A stretch of DNA of 24,037 bases from Flavobacteriales bacterium UBA1112 (lineage in GTDB: Bacteria; Bacteroidota; Bacteroidia; Flavobacteriales_D; Sanyastnellaceae), in NCBI GenBank assembly GCA_002313415.1, contig DCBH01000036.1, positions 576 through 24,612 on the forward strand. Direction: 5' to 3'. Position 1 is the stretch's first letter; every line of letters starts with the position of its first letter. Below are positions 24,002 to 24,037 of the stretch, piece by piece. Position numbers and translations under genes: made by a program. The notes beneath the pieces are model-generated. The model worked only from the letters and a program-made list of their open reading frames with translations, made no database searches and was not told the origin of the DNA.

Positions 24002-24037
24002 TTATTCTTTTGTCTTTTTCGCTGCAGGCTTTTTCGC
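24002..24037 (-). CDS. rplU: 50S ribosomal protein L21, C-terminal end only
   Basis: Only the last eleven codons and TAA are inside the window. Translated on the minus strand they read AKKPAAKKTKE, a lysine-alanine-rich tail as found on L21 in many Bacteroidota. The identity rests mostly on position: L21 is almost always encoded directly before rpmA, and the gap here is 33 bases. The frame is open to the window edge. Confidence 0.7.
   Translation of the reverse strand, partial: AKKPAAKKTKE

Noticed and set aside
1..24037. tRNA, rRNA, CRISPR array, insertion sequence, phage or defence island
   Set aside because: No cloverleaf-like segments, repeat-spacer patterns, transposase or phage proteins were seen; the gene content is core metabolism and translation throughout.

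Overview
This 24 kb window is ordinary, densely packed chromosomal DNA of a member of the Bacteroidota, most likely of the Flavobacteriales type. Supporting signs are Bacteroidota-typical families (DUF4286, BrxA/BrxB bacilliredoxin, a tandem amidohydrolase pair, an OmpA/BamA-style secreted repertoire), the order serS - TPR protein - DUF4286 - rsmA, the near absence of Shine-Dalgarno sequences, and several TAnnTTTG-type -7 promoter boxes. Sampled lines suggest about 50-55% GC, which is high for Flavobacteriales. I see no tRNA or rRNA genes, CRISPR arrays, insertion sequences, prophage or defence genes.

Layout. 1-2768 (+): the end of a large secreted amidohydrolase, overlapping a second amidohydrolase-fold protein that has lost its metal-binding HxH. 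2789-5985 (-): an aspS - bacilliredoxin - trpS operon ending in a hairpin terminator. 6047-10724 (+): a 1035-residue M1 metallopeptidase with a long beta-rich C-terminal extension, then an acyl-CoA carboxylase beta subunit. A hairpin at 10733-10755 separates these from the minus-strand group truB - queA - secreted thioredoxin-like protein (10782-13398). 13577-14182 (+) is a small putative outer-membrane barrel protein whose 3' end overlaps mfd. 14127-18638 (-): mfd and fbp. 18722-23623 (-): serS, an unknown lipoprotein, a TPR protein, DUF4286 and rsmA, tightly packed. 23641-24037 (-): rpmA and the last codons of rplU, followed by a terminator.

The dominant theme is translation: three aminoacyl-tRNA synthetases (Trp, Asp, Ser), two tRNA modification enzymes (QueA, TruB), the 16S rRNA dimethyltransferase RsmA, and ribosomal proteins L27 and L21. 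Around these are a repair factor (Mfd), gluconeogenesis (Fbp), acyl-CoA carboxylation and envelope proteins.

I did not find a clear new biological system. The most interesting signals are regulatory and structural: six likely transcription-unit-leading genes have a TAnnTTTG-like box only 4-7 bases before the ATG, which would make their mRNAs nearly leaderless; three ACGTAA repeats spaced 23-24 bp sit in front of the barrel gene; the second amidohydrolase is catalytically degenerate; and GC-rich islands occur inside aspS and trpS.
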